Assembly (NCBI GenBank): GCA_942486035.1
Contig: CALNXK010000174.1
Coordinates: 421,001 to 485,000, forward strand
Reading direction: 5' to 3'
Length of the DNA: 64,000 bases
Origin: Porites lobata
Taxonomy: Eukaryota > Cnidaria > Anthozoa > Scleractinia > Poritidae
Within the stretch, counting starts at the first letter, position 1. The number at the start of each line of letters is the position of its first letter. The notes under the pieces are model-generated. The model was not told where the DNA came from and did no database searches. It saw only the letters and a list, made by a program, of their open reading frames with translations. The position numbers and the translations under genes were made by a program. Positions 35,611-47,598 of the stretch are shown here, in pieces.

Positions 35611-36219
35611 ATACAATACACATGGTACAACAGGAACATGAATTCAATCATGAACAGATTTACGTATTAATCTGCTTAACGGCCTCACACGTTAAAGGTA
35701 CTTCTATTTGTCAGGCGGTCTGTTAGAGGGGCAGAAGCTTATAGACCTCTGAATTAAGGGAATACGTTGCGGAGAAGCTAAGACTTGCAATATCGACTCA
35801 TCTCTTCAGTGGATTAATTTGAATTCCTGGGTAGTTGATCCCGTGACAGCGAATACTGAGGAGTTCAATCCAAAGCTACAGCTTAGTAAAGCCGAAATAA
35901 TTATTGTAGGTTGCTTTAAGTTAAGCTACGTTGTCGGAGACTGTCATAGGTATAAACTGACCTTGAAGCTTGATTAATCTGTTAAACAACGCACTTTCGT
36001 TTGCTTCTGTCTACGAACAGTGCCATCCATTAGGGAAAGAATGAGAATCCTTTGCTTGTCAAATTGCTTTATTATTATTCACATAAAAGATTTGTTTGCA
36101 CTGGTTTCCAATGTTTGAACAAGCGAAAAAACGCAATGATTTATGTTAAACAGGCTGGAGCGCGTGATTTTCAAATGTCTGCAAGCCCCTTTTTCAGAAC
36201 TACAGGCTAAGGGTAAGAG

Positions 36220-37760
36220 CTAAACCGACTGCGCGATCGCAGGTATAGCAAAACTTGAGATGATTTTTAGGCTACGCACACGGTCCTCTTTCCGTCTTTC
36301 TTGGGAAAGTGTCAAAATATTCATTTCAAACAACGGGCAGCGAAAAATTGCAAATTGTTTTTAAACCGTGCGGCAAAACGAGTTGCATAGCGATGTTACA
36401 CGTTTTACCATTCACAAATACAACCTGTCTCGCAGCAAATCAGGTTGCTGCAGATTACTTTGGAAACTTGTTGTAGGAAATAGAGAGTAGTACCAGTTCT
36501 TGAGGGGACCGAAAAGCGTGTAACATCGCCTTTAATTTCAACTCGTTTTGCAGCGATGTTGCAAAACAAGTTGCACGGTTTTGTTGGCCGCTTTGCCATA
36601 GCTTTCTTTGACTACTGGTGTGAGACTCTGAGTAATGGCTCTGTCAATTCCAAGCGTGCCCTTCGTTCCCCCCCGGGTATTTGTCATTTTGTTTTGGAAA
36701 AGCTGCAAATGCCTCACGGTAGGACCTGGCATTCAAACAAAAACCTCACGGTTTGGGGCTTAAAAACGTGTGCAAACGCCCCACCCCAGGACAACACCAA
36801 AATAATAGGCCACTTCCGGGTTCCAAAAACCCTCACTTTCAAAATGAGGCTAGGTGCACAACCTTTCTTGTGAAAACGAGTTTTATTTGCATGAGAATGA
36901 AAAATGATTTCCATATCAAAGGCTGAGCACCTACCCTCGTTTTGAGACAGAGGCACGGCGGAACTCAGAAATGGCCTACTATTGCATTTTTGACACCAAA
37001 ATGGTGTTCTATTCTTAAGGCGATCACAAGTTATTTTGATGTGAAAGGTATCCACTCAGCCTTAGTTTGAAAGTGAAAGTTTTTAACTTCGCTCCCAGGA
37101 CTTTTTGCATGCCCTGTTGGGGACGAGGCTTTGAGGGTTTTCCAGGAACTAGGACAATTCGTCTATTGATTTTCCAAAACGTTCAAAGAATGATAGGAGA
37201 TCGCATTCAACCTTGATTAAATTTTTTGTAGCTCTTCCGTTGCACTTTTTAAAAAGCCTTAAAGTGACTCCTTGTTCGGAGACGCTTCGCCGTAATTCTG
37301 TGTTAATACTTTTGTTTTAAAATTCCACAGTGAACTCAGTTTCTTGTTGTTGTCGTTTTTTATCGCTCAGCACCTAATTTCGTAATCGTTGGTTTTCTTT
37401 TCTTAATTGGTTATCTTCCTGTCAGCTTGTTAACCTTATTTTGAAGTTGGTTCATTGTGGATAAACAAAACTTACGTCCACTCGGCTCGGTTAATAATCA
37501 TGACTCTGTGACTCTTACGTGAACAAGATTAGGGGAGGTTGTTTTTTAGAATGAGAAAACAGGAAAAAAAGAGACCACATGTACGTACGAACACGGACGA
37601 AAAATATGGTGCGATATAAGCGGGTGAAAACTTGAGGTGATTTATAGGCTAACGCGCATGCTCAGCTTTCCGTCTCTGCTCTTTCAGGTCTTTCTTGGGA
37701 AAGACTTGAAACTTGTCAAAATTGTTTGACTACTGATTTGAGTAAATCGATGAGATCGAA
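36220..37760. repeat. Dispersed duplicated block (36235-36320 and 37625-37730)
   Basis: AAAACTTGAGRTGATTTATAGGCTA-like sequence followed by TTTCCGTCTTTCTTGGGAAAG occurs twice about 1.4 kb apart. A further inverted pair around TAGCGATGTTACACG (36390) and CGTGTAACATCGCC (36516) frames a possible foldback. Confidence 0.4.
36804..36983. mobile_element. 180-bp MITE with AATAGGCCACTTCCGGGTTC ends
   Basis: AATAGGCCACTTCCGGGTTC at the left matches GAACTCAGAAATGGCCTACT at the right in inverted orientation. Open frames on both strands across it are by-products. Confidence 0.65.
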
Positions 37761-37868
37761 CCGTATAAAGAAGAATGCATCAGCTGTTTAGCTTTTACTT
37801 TAGGTGAGCGACGGCTGGAACCTTTTGTTACTGAGAGGAAGTACAGACTTGCTACAAGTCGACATCAC

Positions 37869-38159
37869 GTGTTTCTTAGCGAGCAGAGCGAGTTTTTTCG
37901 GCCACAAAACAGCCATGCTTATGACGAAGTTGTCAGTTCGTCCCGAGCCATACTAAATCGGACGAAGGACTTTTTGGAAAGTCTAAGAGTTAGTAGTGTT
38001 TCGCGGGAATTTTCCAGCATCACGCCCAATAATGATAACTACATGGACGATAACAATGATTTATTCACAGCGTACTTTGTATCGAATGCATGGTTCTTCA
38101 TCTGTTATTATCTACTAAGATTTTCAATCGCTCATTATCAGCTTAATAAGAAATTATAA
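37869..38159 (+). CDS. Unassigned open frame, 96 codons
   Basis: The frame has a polar start (SRAILNRTKDFLESLRVSSV, SREFSSITPNNDNYMDDNND) and a hydrophobic end (AWFFICYYLLRFSIAHY). It has no splice support and no recognised domain. Codon use is not distinctive. It could be an exon of an unannotated + strand gene or chance. Confidence 0.12.
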   Translation: MFLSEQSEFFRPQNSHAYDEVVSSSRAILNRTKDFLESLRVSSVSREFSSITPNNDNYMDDNNDLFTAYFVSNAWFFICYYLLRFSIAHYQLNKKL

Positions 38160-39600
38160 GGAAAATGTAATAAGCCATTTTAATGTTGTGCACCTAGAAC
38201 AGCCTTCAAAACCTCTTGGTCAAACCTTCCTGGTTTGATATGTAAACGATTAGACCACAGACTTGTTGACATGAGAATAACACGATTTGCACATGCGTGA
38301 AAAGGAAGGTTTGTAACAAAGCAAGATTTAAAGGCCAACGCACTAAGGGCACATCTGTAAAAAGGCTTATCGGACTATAGGTAGAAACAAAAATTCATAG
38401 TGAAAGCTTGCATTTAAAATTTATGGAAGGAATCCCATTTCTTGGGTATTATCCCTGAGAGGTACCAAAAATTCATTTGAGTTGACATTCTTGAAGGCCC
38501 CGTGATAGCTCTTAATGGGGTCTCTTAAATGTATGCAGTCTAAATGGTACCAACCCATAATTTTCAACAACTAAAAGGTACTAAACCACAACGTCGACAA
38601 CCGACTCGCGCCCCGCTGGACGGATATGGTGATCACTGAATGACGTAAAATAAAAGATTAAAATACTTAGTCACTTATACGCTTTATCCTCTCTTGTCTC
38701 TAAACAGTAGCCATACCACAGTACAATACCTAATCAAACACAGTTTTCGCAACATGAGGGTACAGTACCCTTACATGGTAGAACTGTAAGTTCTGGTTGG
38801 AGAATCGAATGTTTTAAGTCAGAAGCTTCCGAAAATATATAGGCTGTCGTTTAAGAAGATGCTGTATTTCTACTCTTCTTTGTCTCTTCATCCAACTGGT
38901 TTGTATATACTTTATAACGTATTTTACTCCCCAAAAGTCAAATTTAACGGACAGTAATGTGTAAATGCATGGTTAGAACTCTCCTTAGGAACACAATGTG
39001 ATACAAGTCTCTACAGTTTAAGCAACCACAACAAATAAAACGTTGCTTGGGAAGTTATACAGCTTTCAGCTGTAATTCTTTCAGATGAAAGAGTAACAAA
39101 TTAGGGTATTCCCCTGCACATCTTGGACATCAGTTCTTTGAGATCAATACAAGCCCCTGTAAGATAAGGTGATAATTCTGGTGTCAGTAATAATCGTTCT
39201 GAGTGTAAGTTGTAATTGTCAATATATAGCAGTGTGAGATTTTTGTGTCGGTTTCCAATTCAACCAAAAGAAAAAAAATCAAATCTACCGCGAATAAAAA
39301 AAAAAGAAGTAAGCACGTACATAGAATTTTTTTTGTCAACCATTTAGTTCACATTAAGTCAAAAACTGTTCATTTGAAAATCGCACACGTGTTAGGCATC
39401 TTAGAGGAGGGGGATGGGAACTTAGGAAGTAAATCGTGCCAGCACATTTAAAACATGCCCTCTGCCACGATGTTTATTGCCGAAGTCACTAAAACGAACT
39501 AGTCTGAAAAGTTAAGTCGCAACTTGATAATTATATTCAACTCAATACGTTTACTTTGGCTTTTAAGTGAAGCTTGCGTTTTGCATTCTAAACCTGAGTG

Positions 39601-39755
39601 ATTGAACGGTAGCCTGCAAGAATGCTCACTTTTGCGAGGTCGGGAAAAACCTTGAGGGCGGAGCCGTCAGCGCGCGACAAGAATGGCGCGCGGCCCCACC
39701 CACAAAATTTACCCGAACTCGTACAAGTGAGGCCGTTCCCAGGCTACCGTTCAAT
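39601..39755. mobile_element. 155-bp TAGCCTGC-end element inside a larger inverted repeat
   Basis: TAGCCTGCAAG ... CCCAGGCTA are inverted ends. Unusually, the flanks ATTGAACGG and CCGTTCAAT are also inverted, instead of forming the 9-bp direct duplication seen for related copies. Confidence 0.6.
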
Positions 39756-40107
39756 TACCTGAGGAGCTAAAGATAATCGAGCGCCAGGTGGTTACCCCCC
39801 GTAAGCTCAATGGAAACTTTTTCTGTTCCTGGGGTGTAATATTCATGGTTTATCCGTTTCACTCACCAGATCTGCTTTTGCCTGTCATTTGCATCCACAA
39901 TGGTAAATTCAGTTCGGTTTGTACTCTCGTTTGGAACTTGGTTGGCGTTGTTATTATCAGTGGGAAAACTTGCAGTAAAACGACGCGTACGAGTTTGCTG
40001 GCAAAGAAGAAACACAGAGATTCAGTGTCTTGGTGGATGTGTTTAGTTACTGTAGTTAGCACTTGGACTGAAATAGCTCATGCTCACGAATTTGGTGTGC
40101 TAACAGT

Positions 40108-40217
40108 TAGCCTGCGTAGCAGGCGCTTGGAATAATTAAATGGGCGCCAGAAAGAACGGGACGCACAAGGGAGACACCTCACGCGCGCCCGTTCTTTCTG
40201 GTGCCTATTAAATCCTA
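40108..40217. mobile_element. 110-bp TAGCCTGCG-end MITE with 9-bp target duplication
   Basis: The left end is TAGCCTGCGTAGCAGGCG. The internal inverted pair GGGCGCCAGAAAGAACGGG / CCCGTTCTTTCTGGTGCC makes a hairpin. The flanks GCTAACAGT and GTTAACAGT agree at 8 of 9 positions. A related inverted copy lies at about 42075-42190. Confidence 0.6.
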
Positions 40218-40642
40218 GTTAACAGTTCATATACAGTTACTGCAAAATACTTCCGAAAGTACTTTATTCAATTGTCAATGTACTTAGCACGAAAGTGCTT
40301 ATCAAGGACAGTTTTTCTCCCCTCTACGCCATAAAAACGCGTCTCAATGTCAATGCATTTAGCACGAAGTTACTAATTGAGGACATTCCTGGAGACAGGG
40401 CCGCCAATTTTTGGTGGCCATCCAAGGTAAGTAAAGATCTAGCCGTTTGCGGGGTGCTGGCAGTAACGAGTCTCCCTTAGTATTGGTCCCACAATCCCGA
40501 ACCAAAACTTCTTGAAATCTCGTAATCCCGAGGGTTCTTTCGGGCATTCTAACTCGTACCCATACTTTCAATCCCGAATCGCGCCCCGTTTCGCTTTAAA
40601 ATCCCGTATTCCGAAAAACCTATCGAGGACCCTCGTCCCGGG

Positions 40643-40702
40643 GATCGATTCCGAGACCTCGCGCTCTGCAGTCAAGGGCTTTACCGACTAAACTAGTCCT
40701 GC
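40643..40702 (-). repeat. tRNA-derived SINE head
   Basis: On the minus strand, an A-box-like TAGTTTAGTCGGTAAAGC is followed by CTTGACTGCAGAGCGCGAGG and a B-box-like GGAATCGATCCC. The anticodon-loop CTGCAGAG block resembles that of the copies at 40795 and 63775. Confidence 0.5.
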
Positions 40703-40794
40703 TACCATTTTTCTGCGTGGTCATACGAGCAGCATGAAGGTCTAACCGGTTGCAGGGTGAAGTCAGTTATGCGTATCAATCCGGTCCCAGGGAT

Positions 40795-40862
40795 CAAGGC
40801 CACGATATCCCACTCGGCAGCACTCAGTAGTTCATCGCTCTACCACCTAATCTAACCCTGTT
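40795..40862 (-). repeat. tRNA-derived SINE head
   Basis: On the minus strand, TTAGATTAGGTGGTAGAGCG (A-box) is followed by GCCGAGTGGGATATCGTGGC and TTGATCCCTGGG in the B-box position. It is adjacent to and in the same orientation as the copy at 40643. Confidence 0.45.
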
Positions 40863-41048
40863 TCGTCTCAGGAGATTCGGTCATCTAATCTCCTACGTTT
40901 TATCATTAAAATGTTAGGGTGGGGAGTGATTAAAATAATTTCCAAGTTACACGCGGATGAGTGTAGCGAACACTGGGGTAATAACAGTGCATGTTTCCTC
41001 TGACCAGTTCTAAGGGTTTGTAGTCGTGCATGCAGGCCATGAAATACG

Positions 41049-44000
41049 CTACGGTCTCGCAGTCTTGCTAGGTCGTGTCAGAAGATAAGAAATAAAAAAT
41101 TGATTAAAATATGAAAACAAAAAATAGCCTACAGTTCCGGCTTTCAGACTGTCTGGCATAAAATGGCACCAATACCTAATATTAAAGTCTTCCCAGTTCT
41201 TTATTTTCAAGAAATTACACTTTTTTCGAATTATGAGAAACTTTTTTTTGGTATTTTGAAAAACAGAAACAACAGACTGGCATAGAAATATATCATAAAG
41301 GCTCCAGGAGAGAGAAAAAGTCAAGAAATTCACATAGCATTTGCTGTGCGTTTTAAAATTCTTTTCGACTAAAGTTTTGATTACCGGCATATATGTTATG
41401 TCTTCTATCTCACTGATCCCTGACTCGTTCATGGAGACGTATGGATTAAACGCATGGTTTTTGTACGATCCAATGGGTGAATTCATTGATTCTACCCTGA
41501 AAATAAAAGCAATTTCACATTTTAAGACCATATACATTCTATTAGCCTGCAAAAAATTTATAAATAAATAAATAAATAAAACGCCTGTTATGCAGACTGT
41601 CATTTCATTTGATACATTTCTTTTCAGAAACATTTTTAATTTTCTCGTATCAAAAAGTCACGCAATGTGAGAACTTTGTGGGAAGAGAATGCTACAACGG
41701 ATGCCATTATCACCATTATAGATGACGCCAAGTTTTTACAAAATTGATCCTACTCTGACTTGTTCTGACTGTTAGCCAGTAAAAAGTGTTTCCTCGAGTG
41801 CCAGTGGCTAAGTATTTGCTTTCAAACGTATCAAAGAATTATCTTAATAATGTCCCGAATTCTCAGCCCTAATTCTACCCCACCCAGATTCTTTTGCGAT
41901 TGTGATTCCACCGACTATCCAAAGTAATGTTGGTGGCTCCCGGACCATGGCGCTATCCGATGAGTCCCAGTTGCCAATAAATAAATGCAGGAGACGTTTC
42001 TGTTGGTCAGAAGGTTAAATTATGGGAATGCTATTACACTCCGATCTGTGTACGGTCAAGGCCATCCTTCGTATGGGTGCGAGAGAGAACGGGGCGCGAG
42101 ATAGTCCCTCCCCCCTCGCTTGTCCCATCGTGCGCGCTGTTCTTTCTTGTGCCCATATTACTTGCAAGCGCCTGTTACGCAGGCGAGGCCAAGTCTCAAA
42201 AAGCTAACAAACACACAAAACAAATTAAAGGGCTTCTTAACCATCTTCACCATCCAAAGTCTTACCTTTCTTGGAATTTTTTGAGTTTGTAACTCAAACA
42301 AGCGATAATAATGCTTTGGATAAGGAACATAACACAAACGGCGAGGAGCGCGGTAATAAAAACTGAAAAAAAAAAGACAATATCTTTACTCCTTCTATTG
42401 TTTTTTTTATTAGCTTATAGTTTAATTATCAGTTAAGAAGTTAACTTTAAAGGATGTTGCTATAATGGGGAACCGGAAGCGGGGAACAAGCATAGGAAAT
42501 GGGAAAATGAAAGATGGGAACAAAAGCTGACTAGCTGGCAGTATATTCATTTCCAATTCTCTTCTTTGTTGCCATTTTTCATTTCCCGTTTCCCTTTCTC
42601 GTTCTGTGCTCCCCGTTCCCCGTTTTAGTAACATCCTATTGGCAGTGAGTCTACGAAGTGGCTGAAAATAAAGAATACTTTCACGCTACACCTGTGTGTT
42701 CTTTCTTCTTCACTGCGATAATCGTTCACTCACCAGCATTTTCTCTCGATCTGTGTAGTTTTTTTTGCGTATCTGTGCATCATGACAATGACGATAACAA
42801 TCAAAATAGTGCCAGTAACAAACCCTTGGCAAAGCTGTATAAAGTACTCAATAACCAAGGTCAAAAACTGGTACCAAATCACACAATTACTGATTTGATC
42901 ACTGGTTAATGTCACTGAGCTTTGAATTAAATTATAATAAGAACATGACAACAAAACATGTGGCTTAAAGGGGGTGACACCGCTCATCAGTGATCGGCGT
43001 GGCGGATCTTCCATAAGCGTGAACATAAAGCCTTATTTATCTCCCCGGCAATAAGCTGGCTGAAAATTCCGCCGCCTTCTTGCAATTTAATGAAATTGTA
43101 CAGGCTATTATTCTGGTACCAGATCAAACCAACACTAATGATTTGATTGTCCCAAAATTGTTTGATTGACCGCAAAAAAAGTTTTCTGCAATGATCTCAG
43201 AGATTTGTGTACAAAGAACCTAAATAAAACACAATAATACAAAGAGTACTTACGTATTTCGATAATTCGGTCCCCACATATTAAAGAGTCCTTACACGTA
43301 TCTTCAGCACAAACTAGTAGAAATAAAATACAATTTTAGAGTTGGATAAACAGCGCACCAGAGCGGAAATTAATAGAAGAATTTCTCACATACCGTGATA
43401 ATTCAACAAACACAGTAGACTACTTTTTGGTTTAATAGTAGGTTCAAGGGGAATATGTGGAGGTTTTTGGCAAAAGAAATGAGGCATGCGATGGGTTAAC
43501 CAAAAATGAGGCTTCTTTGGCACTTCCCAAGAAGCATTGATTAGAAGTATCCATGATGAAATTTTTTGAATTCTAATTCTTTAAGGGTGAAAGGAATTTT
43601 TTGGTGTCCTGTTTTAGATATGAGGATCAGGCGCGGATCTATACCGTTTTCCTCCGTTTTACGGAAATCGGTCAGATTTTTCATATATATATTTTTAGTA
43701 AAACTCAAAACTTTCAAAGTTGAAATCTGGAAAATAGTTTGGACAGTCAATAAATATCTTGTCTGAATGACTCAGAAATTAAGGAAAGGGGACTTTGGGG
43801 AATTGAAATCTAAAAAAAGATCCCCGGGGGAGCATGCTCCCGTACCCCTCCAAGAAGGTTGCACTTCCGGAGATCGTCTAGGAAATCGGTCATTCGTGCC
43901 TGAGTATTGCCTTAGCAGTCGCCCTCAAATGACTCCACTAAGAAATCCTTCTAAATTTTGCCAGTTACTTGAAATCATTTTCCCAACCAAATTTAGAACC

Positions 44001-46008
44001 TCCATATAAAAAAGTCCTCGATATGACGAACTATTTTTTAACCCAACTAATAGTACAATACATGGACATTAAAGAACCTCGATATAACGAAACCTATAGC
44101 GAACTACTTTAAAGAGTGTGCTTTTTAGTTAATAAAGAAGAGGTCTTAAACAAGGTTAATCAAGTGATTTTAAAAATTTTTTTATCGCTCTCAAGGGACG
44201 TTACGAGGATCATCAGCGTACGGGGCGGGGGGGGCTGCAGCCCCCCCTGTCGGAAAAAGAATAGTATTATTCGGGCAAAACTGATGTACCGTTCGGGCAA
44301 AGACACAGTAAGGTGAGACACCTGCTGCAGCGAACGACAGCTCACAACAGACGGCAAAAGACCACTTTCGTATCACAGTTTATTACACATGTAATGACAA
44401 AGTTGTCAGTGAACTTCAATTAAGGTTTGAGGGCAATGAGCAGGAGGTTTTGTGCGCATTGGGCGAAATCGTTTTCAGCCGTTCTCCAAGCATCAACAAC
44501 ATCCAAACTGTATCAAATTTCTATGGCGTGGATAGTGAAATGCTATCAAGTGAGAAGTAAATCTTTGAAAACTACGACTGCGGGGACCCATGCCAGAGAA
44601 AAAACGCAGCCGTCATGGTAAAGACCATGCATCAAAATGGTCTCCATGACATTTTACCTGTTCTATATAAAGTTCGTGCTCTGCTGAAAGGTCTTTCAGC
44701 GCCCTTCGCCGCATCAAGACATTTTTAAGATCCACAATGGGACAAGACCGACTTAGCAGTATCGCCGTTATTAACATTGAAAGAAAGTATGCAAACAAGA
44801 CAATGCAGTGACAATGACGTCACGAAAGAATCATCTTGTGCATCCGTGACCAACAAGTTTCATTCGGGCAAATTATGTTCAGCCCCCCCCAACAAAATTT
44901 TTCCCGTACGCCGATGACGAGGATCGACGCTTTTTAGCTGATTCTACAATAACACCGCAATGGAATTCCCAGTCATATATGTTGTGGTTCAACTTTATCC
45001 TTGATTTAAATTTTATTTTCCTTGTTTTGGCGTATGGTAATGCTTGTGTGATTTTGAAACAATGGGAAATGAAAATTAAACCAAGGATAAAATAGAACCA
45101 CAACATATATTTGTCTAATACAACTATGACCTTTTTTTATGAAATAGTTTTGTATGTAACAAAATGAACTTTTCACAAAGATGAAAAATTTGTAGCCAAT
45201 GTATCAGAGCCACTTTAATTGGCTTGGGACCCAATTTGCATGAATTTTTTAGACTTTTTGACATCGTTTAAATCTCAACATATATGCATACTAGACTAAA
45301 TTATTGAGTTGACTGACCATAGTTGATTCTGTTATGGTTACGAAAAGCTATCAATAAGATTACCGCAATTTCGAGTTATTTGATACAATTCTACAAACTT
45401 CATGACGCAATAGCAATAGAAATGCCGCACTATGTTTTGTATTTTTGGTTCAGCTTTAAATGTCTCGATTTACTCGAGTCCAAGATCTACGCAGCTACAA
45501 AAATTTATGATGCATAATTGTAATGCGAGTGACTTAAGTTTCTGATTTAAGTCTTCGTTCGTTTTTGAGGTAGAAAAAATTGACATGTGTATGCGGGGTT
45601 CAGTTTTTTTTGCGTCGTCTTTGTTTGTTTCAAGTTTCTATAGCATTTATGACGCGAATAAGCTTTCGAGAAAATTCCAGACAAGTTACATGAAACGAAA
45701 CAGATTGTTTTAAATGCGAGTCGGCTCTCTCTTGAGGAACCTCAAATCCTTAAAATCTTTACTGACGCTCCCTCAAAATTTGTGCTGTCCGTTTGCAAAT
45801 TTGGCCTTGTAGTAAAATAAAACAACTGAACAGTCGTGAAACTCACAGCGCATATTAAAGTTGTAAGACTCTTTGACTACTACTGCAGTCCAAGTACATT
45901 CACTAAATTGAGTATTTGTTTTGATCAATCTAACCTACCTTTTGCGTTGAAACTAGCAAATATCACCAGGAGTATGAAAATGCAGGAGTTTTCCTTTATC
46001 GCTAACAT
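41049..46008 (-). CDS. Gene B: small single-pass membrane protein, signalling-adaptor-like, 4 exons (C-terminus uncertain)
   Basis: Exons are 46008-45939, 43313-43254, 42362-42266 and from 41496 down. Phases are 1, 1, 2, as in gene A. Exon 1 is a signal peptide (MLAIKENSCIFILLVIFASF). Exon 2 is a 20-residue stub with three cysteines (VCAEDTCKDSLICGDRIIEI), enough for a disulphide-linked dimer. Exon 3 is the transmembrane helix (LFITALLAVCVMFLIQSIII) with a Gln in the membrane, then SYKLKK. Exon 4 starts RVESMNSPIGSYKNHAFNPY and has YKNH (Y-x-N), YVSM (Y-x-x-M) and ITYMPV, which fits the ITIM pattern. The frame is open to 41049, giving 224 aa, but a CCG|GTAATC donor at 41385/41384 may end the exon after TYMP. 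An extra transmembrane-type exon lies inside intron 2 (see 42734). The family is not recognised. Confidence 0.65.
42734..42834 (-). pseudogene. Orphan transmembrane exon inside gene B
   Basis: The acceptor TTTATACAG, hydrophobic LCQGFVTGTILIVIVIVMMH, then RYAKKTTQIERK and a strong GTGAGT donor in phase 2 match the transmembrane exons of genes A-D in shape and 3' phase. Its length is 101 nt, whereas the others are 97-103 and all 3n+1, so its 5' phase is 0 and it cannot splice in frame to the phase-1 ectodomain exon. It is probably a relic of a fifth gene or a former alternative exon; inclusion with an unseen exon remains possible. Confidence 0.5.
43620..44000. repeat. Dispersed repeat, inverted relative of 59220-59540
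   Basis: GCGCGGATCTATACCG, ACGGAAATCGGTCAG, TTGAAATCTGGAAAATAG, TTGTCTGAATGACTCAGAAA and CCCCGGGGGAGCATGCTCCC all have reverse-complement counterparts at 59220-59540 in shuffled spacing. It may be a MITE family whose two ends are CGGAAATCGGTCA-type. Confidence 0.5.
44005..44112. repeat. Mariner/Tigger-like terminal fragment
   Basis: The CCTCGATATRACGAA motif occurs at 44016 and 44076, a pattern common at ends of Tigger or mariner-type elements. No intact element is present. Confidence 0.3.
44210..44918. mobile_element. 709-bp element with CATCAGCGTACGGG ends
   Basis: CATCAGCGTACGGG (44211) and CCCGTACGCCGATGA (44903-44917) are inverted, each followed inward by G/C homopolymer tracts (GGGGGGGGCTGCAGCCCCCC; CAGCCCCCCCC). 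No transposase is recognised inside. It lies in intron 1 of gene B. Confidence 0.6.
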
Positions 46009-47419
46009 CACTGGATTGATCGTGATTCAGTTAATTGACAAGGTGAATAAAATTAGGGCCGACGCCAGCGTAATTTCAGAGGCCGACGTCTGAGCGATCG
46101 ACAATTCGAATACAATTGAACGCAACTTGAATAAGCTTCACTGGAATAATCAAACTTGCAGATCTTTTGAACCATGAAATTTATGTCCTCCATTCACTGA
46201 AACGCGGACAATAGCCATGGTATCCTAGGTGGGTGGGAATTAAATCGAAAACAGTGCAGAATAGTCATCAGTTTTTTGTACACAAAATCCAGACTGTCAA
46301 GTAGTCGAAAATGAATGAGTACGTCCACTGCCAACAGTGTATAATCTCTATGGGTAATTTTTTACTACACTGGCATAGGTTTCGCTGTAGTTGAAGTGGG
46401 AACCCGATGTATGATGATAATTATGATATATTATTTGTGTGTGAACTACTTACCCACTTGAAAGATTACACTGAGGTGCTAAATTAAATGGGATACTTGT
46501 TAAAAATTTAATCACATTATGTAGCTCAATTCTATAAGGTGTACCAAAATGATCCGCCCTTTTGCATGTCTTTACATATCGCCATTAGTCTCAACCATCG
46601 TACAATTAAAAAAAATTATAATACTGTCTTACTCCAACTTTTCAACTAATATAATGGAAATTCAATATTCTACAAGTGGGCAATTATTTGGAATCGTGTA
46701 CCGGGTCGGAACAGTTCGGCAAACCAATATTCCTGAGAAGTTTTAATAATAAAAAGGATTGATGAGTCGAATCTAATTATAGACACCGATTTTAGCAACC
46801 TTTACTGTAAAGAGGTTTGAATTTTTATCTTTTCTTCCTCTTTTTAAGGCCTTCACATGTATAAACAGGTTTCTTTTTTAGACTGCACATGTGATGAAAT
46901 CTACAAATGGACTCGTACGTGAGTTGAAAAGAGGCGCTTTTCTACTAGTAAATATCATGTTGAAATCAACCCATCTCTGCTCTTCGGTTCTTAGGTTACT
47001 TTATTTTGTCCATGATCGGCATTATTAAATGTATTGAGCGTTTTCACATGACGTCTGACTGAGGCAAAAGAAACAAAAACAAAAAGAAAACAATGAAACG
47101 GTGGCCATGTTGGTACATGTTCTTGTGGGAGTTGAATCTTTTCTTAATATGTAAACGCTTTCTTGTGTTATTTGCATAGATGCTGGCCACGTAAGTGTTA
47201 TAGTTAACCGTCTCTACAACATATTCAATTACAATTGACAATATTTTTAAACCAAAGAGAAAAGAGCCTTGCTTTCCAGTGACGAAGGACCCACAGGAGC
47301 CGGAAGACACTGCCAGCAAAACTTTTTCGATAAGCCTGGTAACTAAAGGATAACGGTTTTCTCATGACTAAGAAGTAGTCCAATGGAAAGGTCTCCAGTG
47401 ATCCGGAAAATTGTTGCCG

Positions 47420-47590
47420 ATGAAATCTGGAATCCTGGTTTTTGAAATCCGGAATTCAGCTCAAGGAATCCGGAACTCCGCTAACCATTGGAAATCGGAA
47501 CCCAAGTTCTACGGACAAAGAATCGTGAATCCCGCTAACCACTGGAAACCGGAACCCAAGTTCTACTTACAAGGAATTGGGAATCAAGTA
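47420..47590. repeat. GGAATCCGGAAC-type degenerate repeat
   Basis: Two copies of CGCTAACCAYTGGAAAYCGG and AACCCAAGTTCTAC appear in tandem (about 47478 and 47537). It is related to the blocks at 30450 and 56570. Confidence 0.55.
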
Positions 47591-47598
47591 CCTGAAAT

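Noticed and set aside
47044..47319. 91-codon minus-strand frame with hydrophobic stretches, initially considered a fifth cluster member
   Set aside because: It lacks the splice phases of the cluster. Part of it resembles the 3' flank of gene D (about 57040-57100), so it is duplicated flanking DNA.
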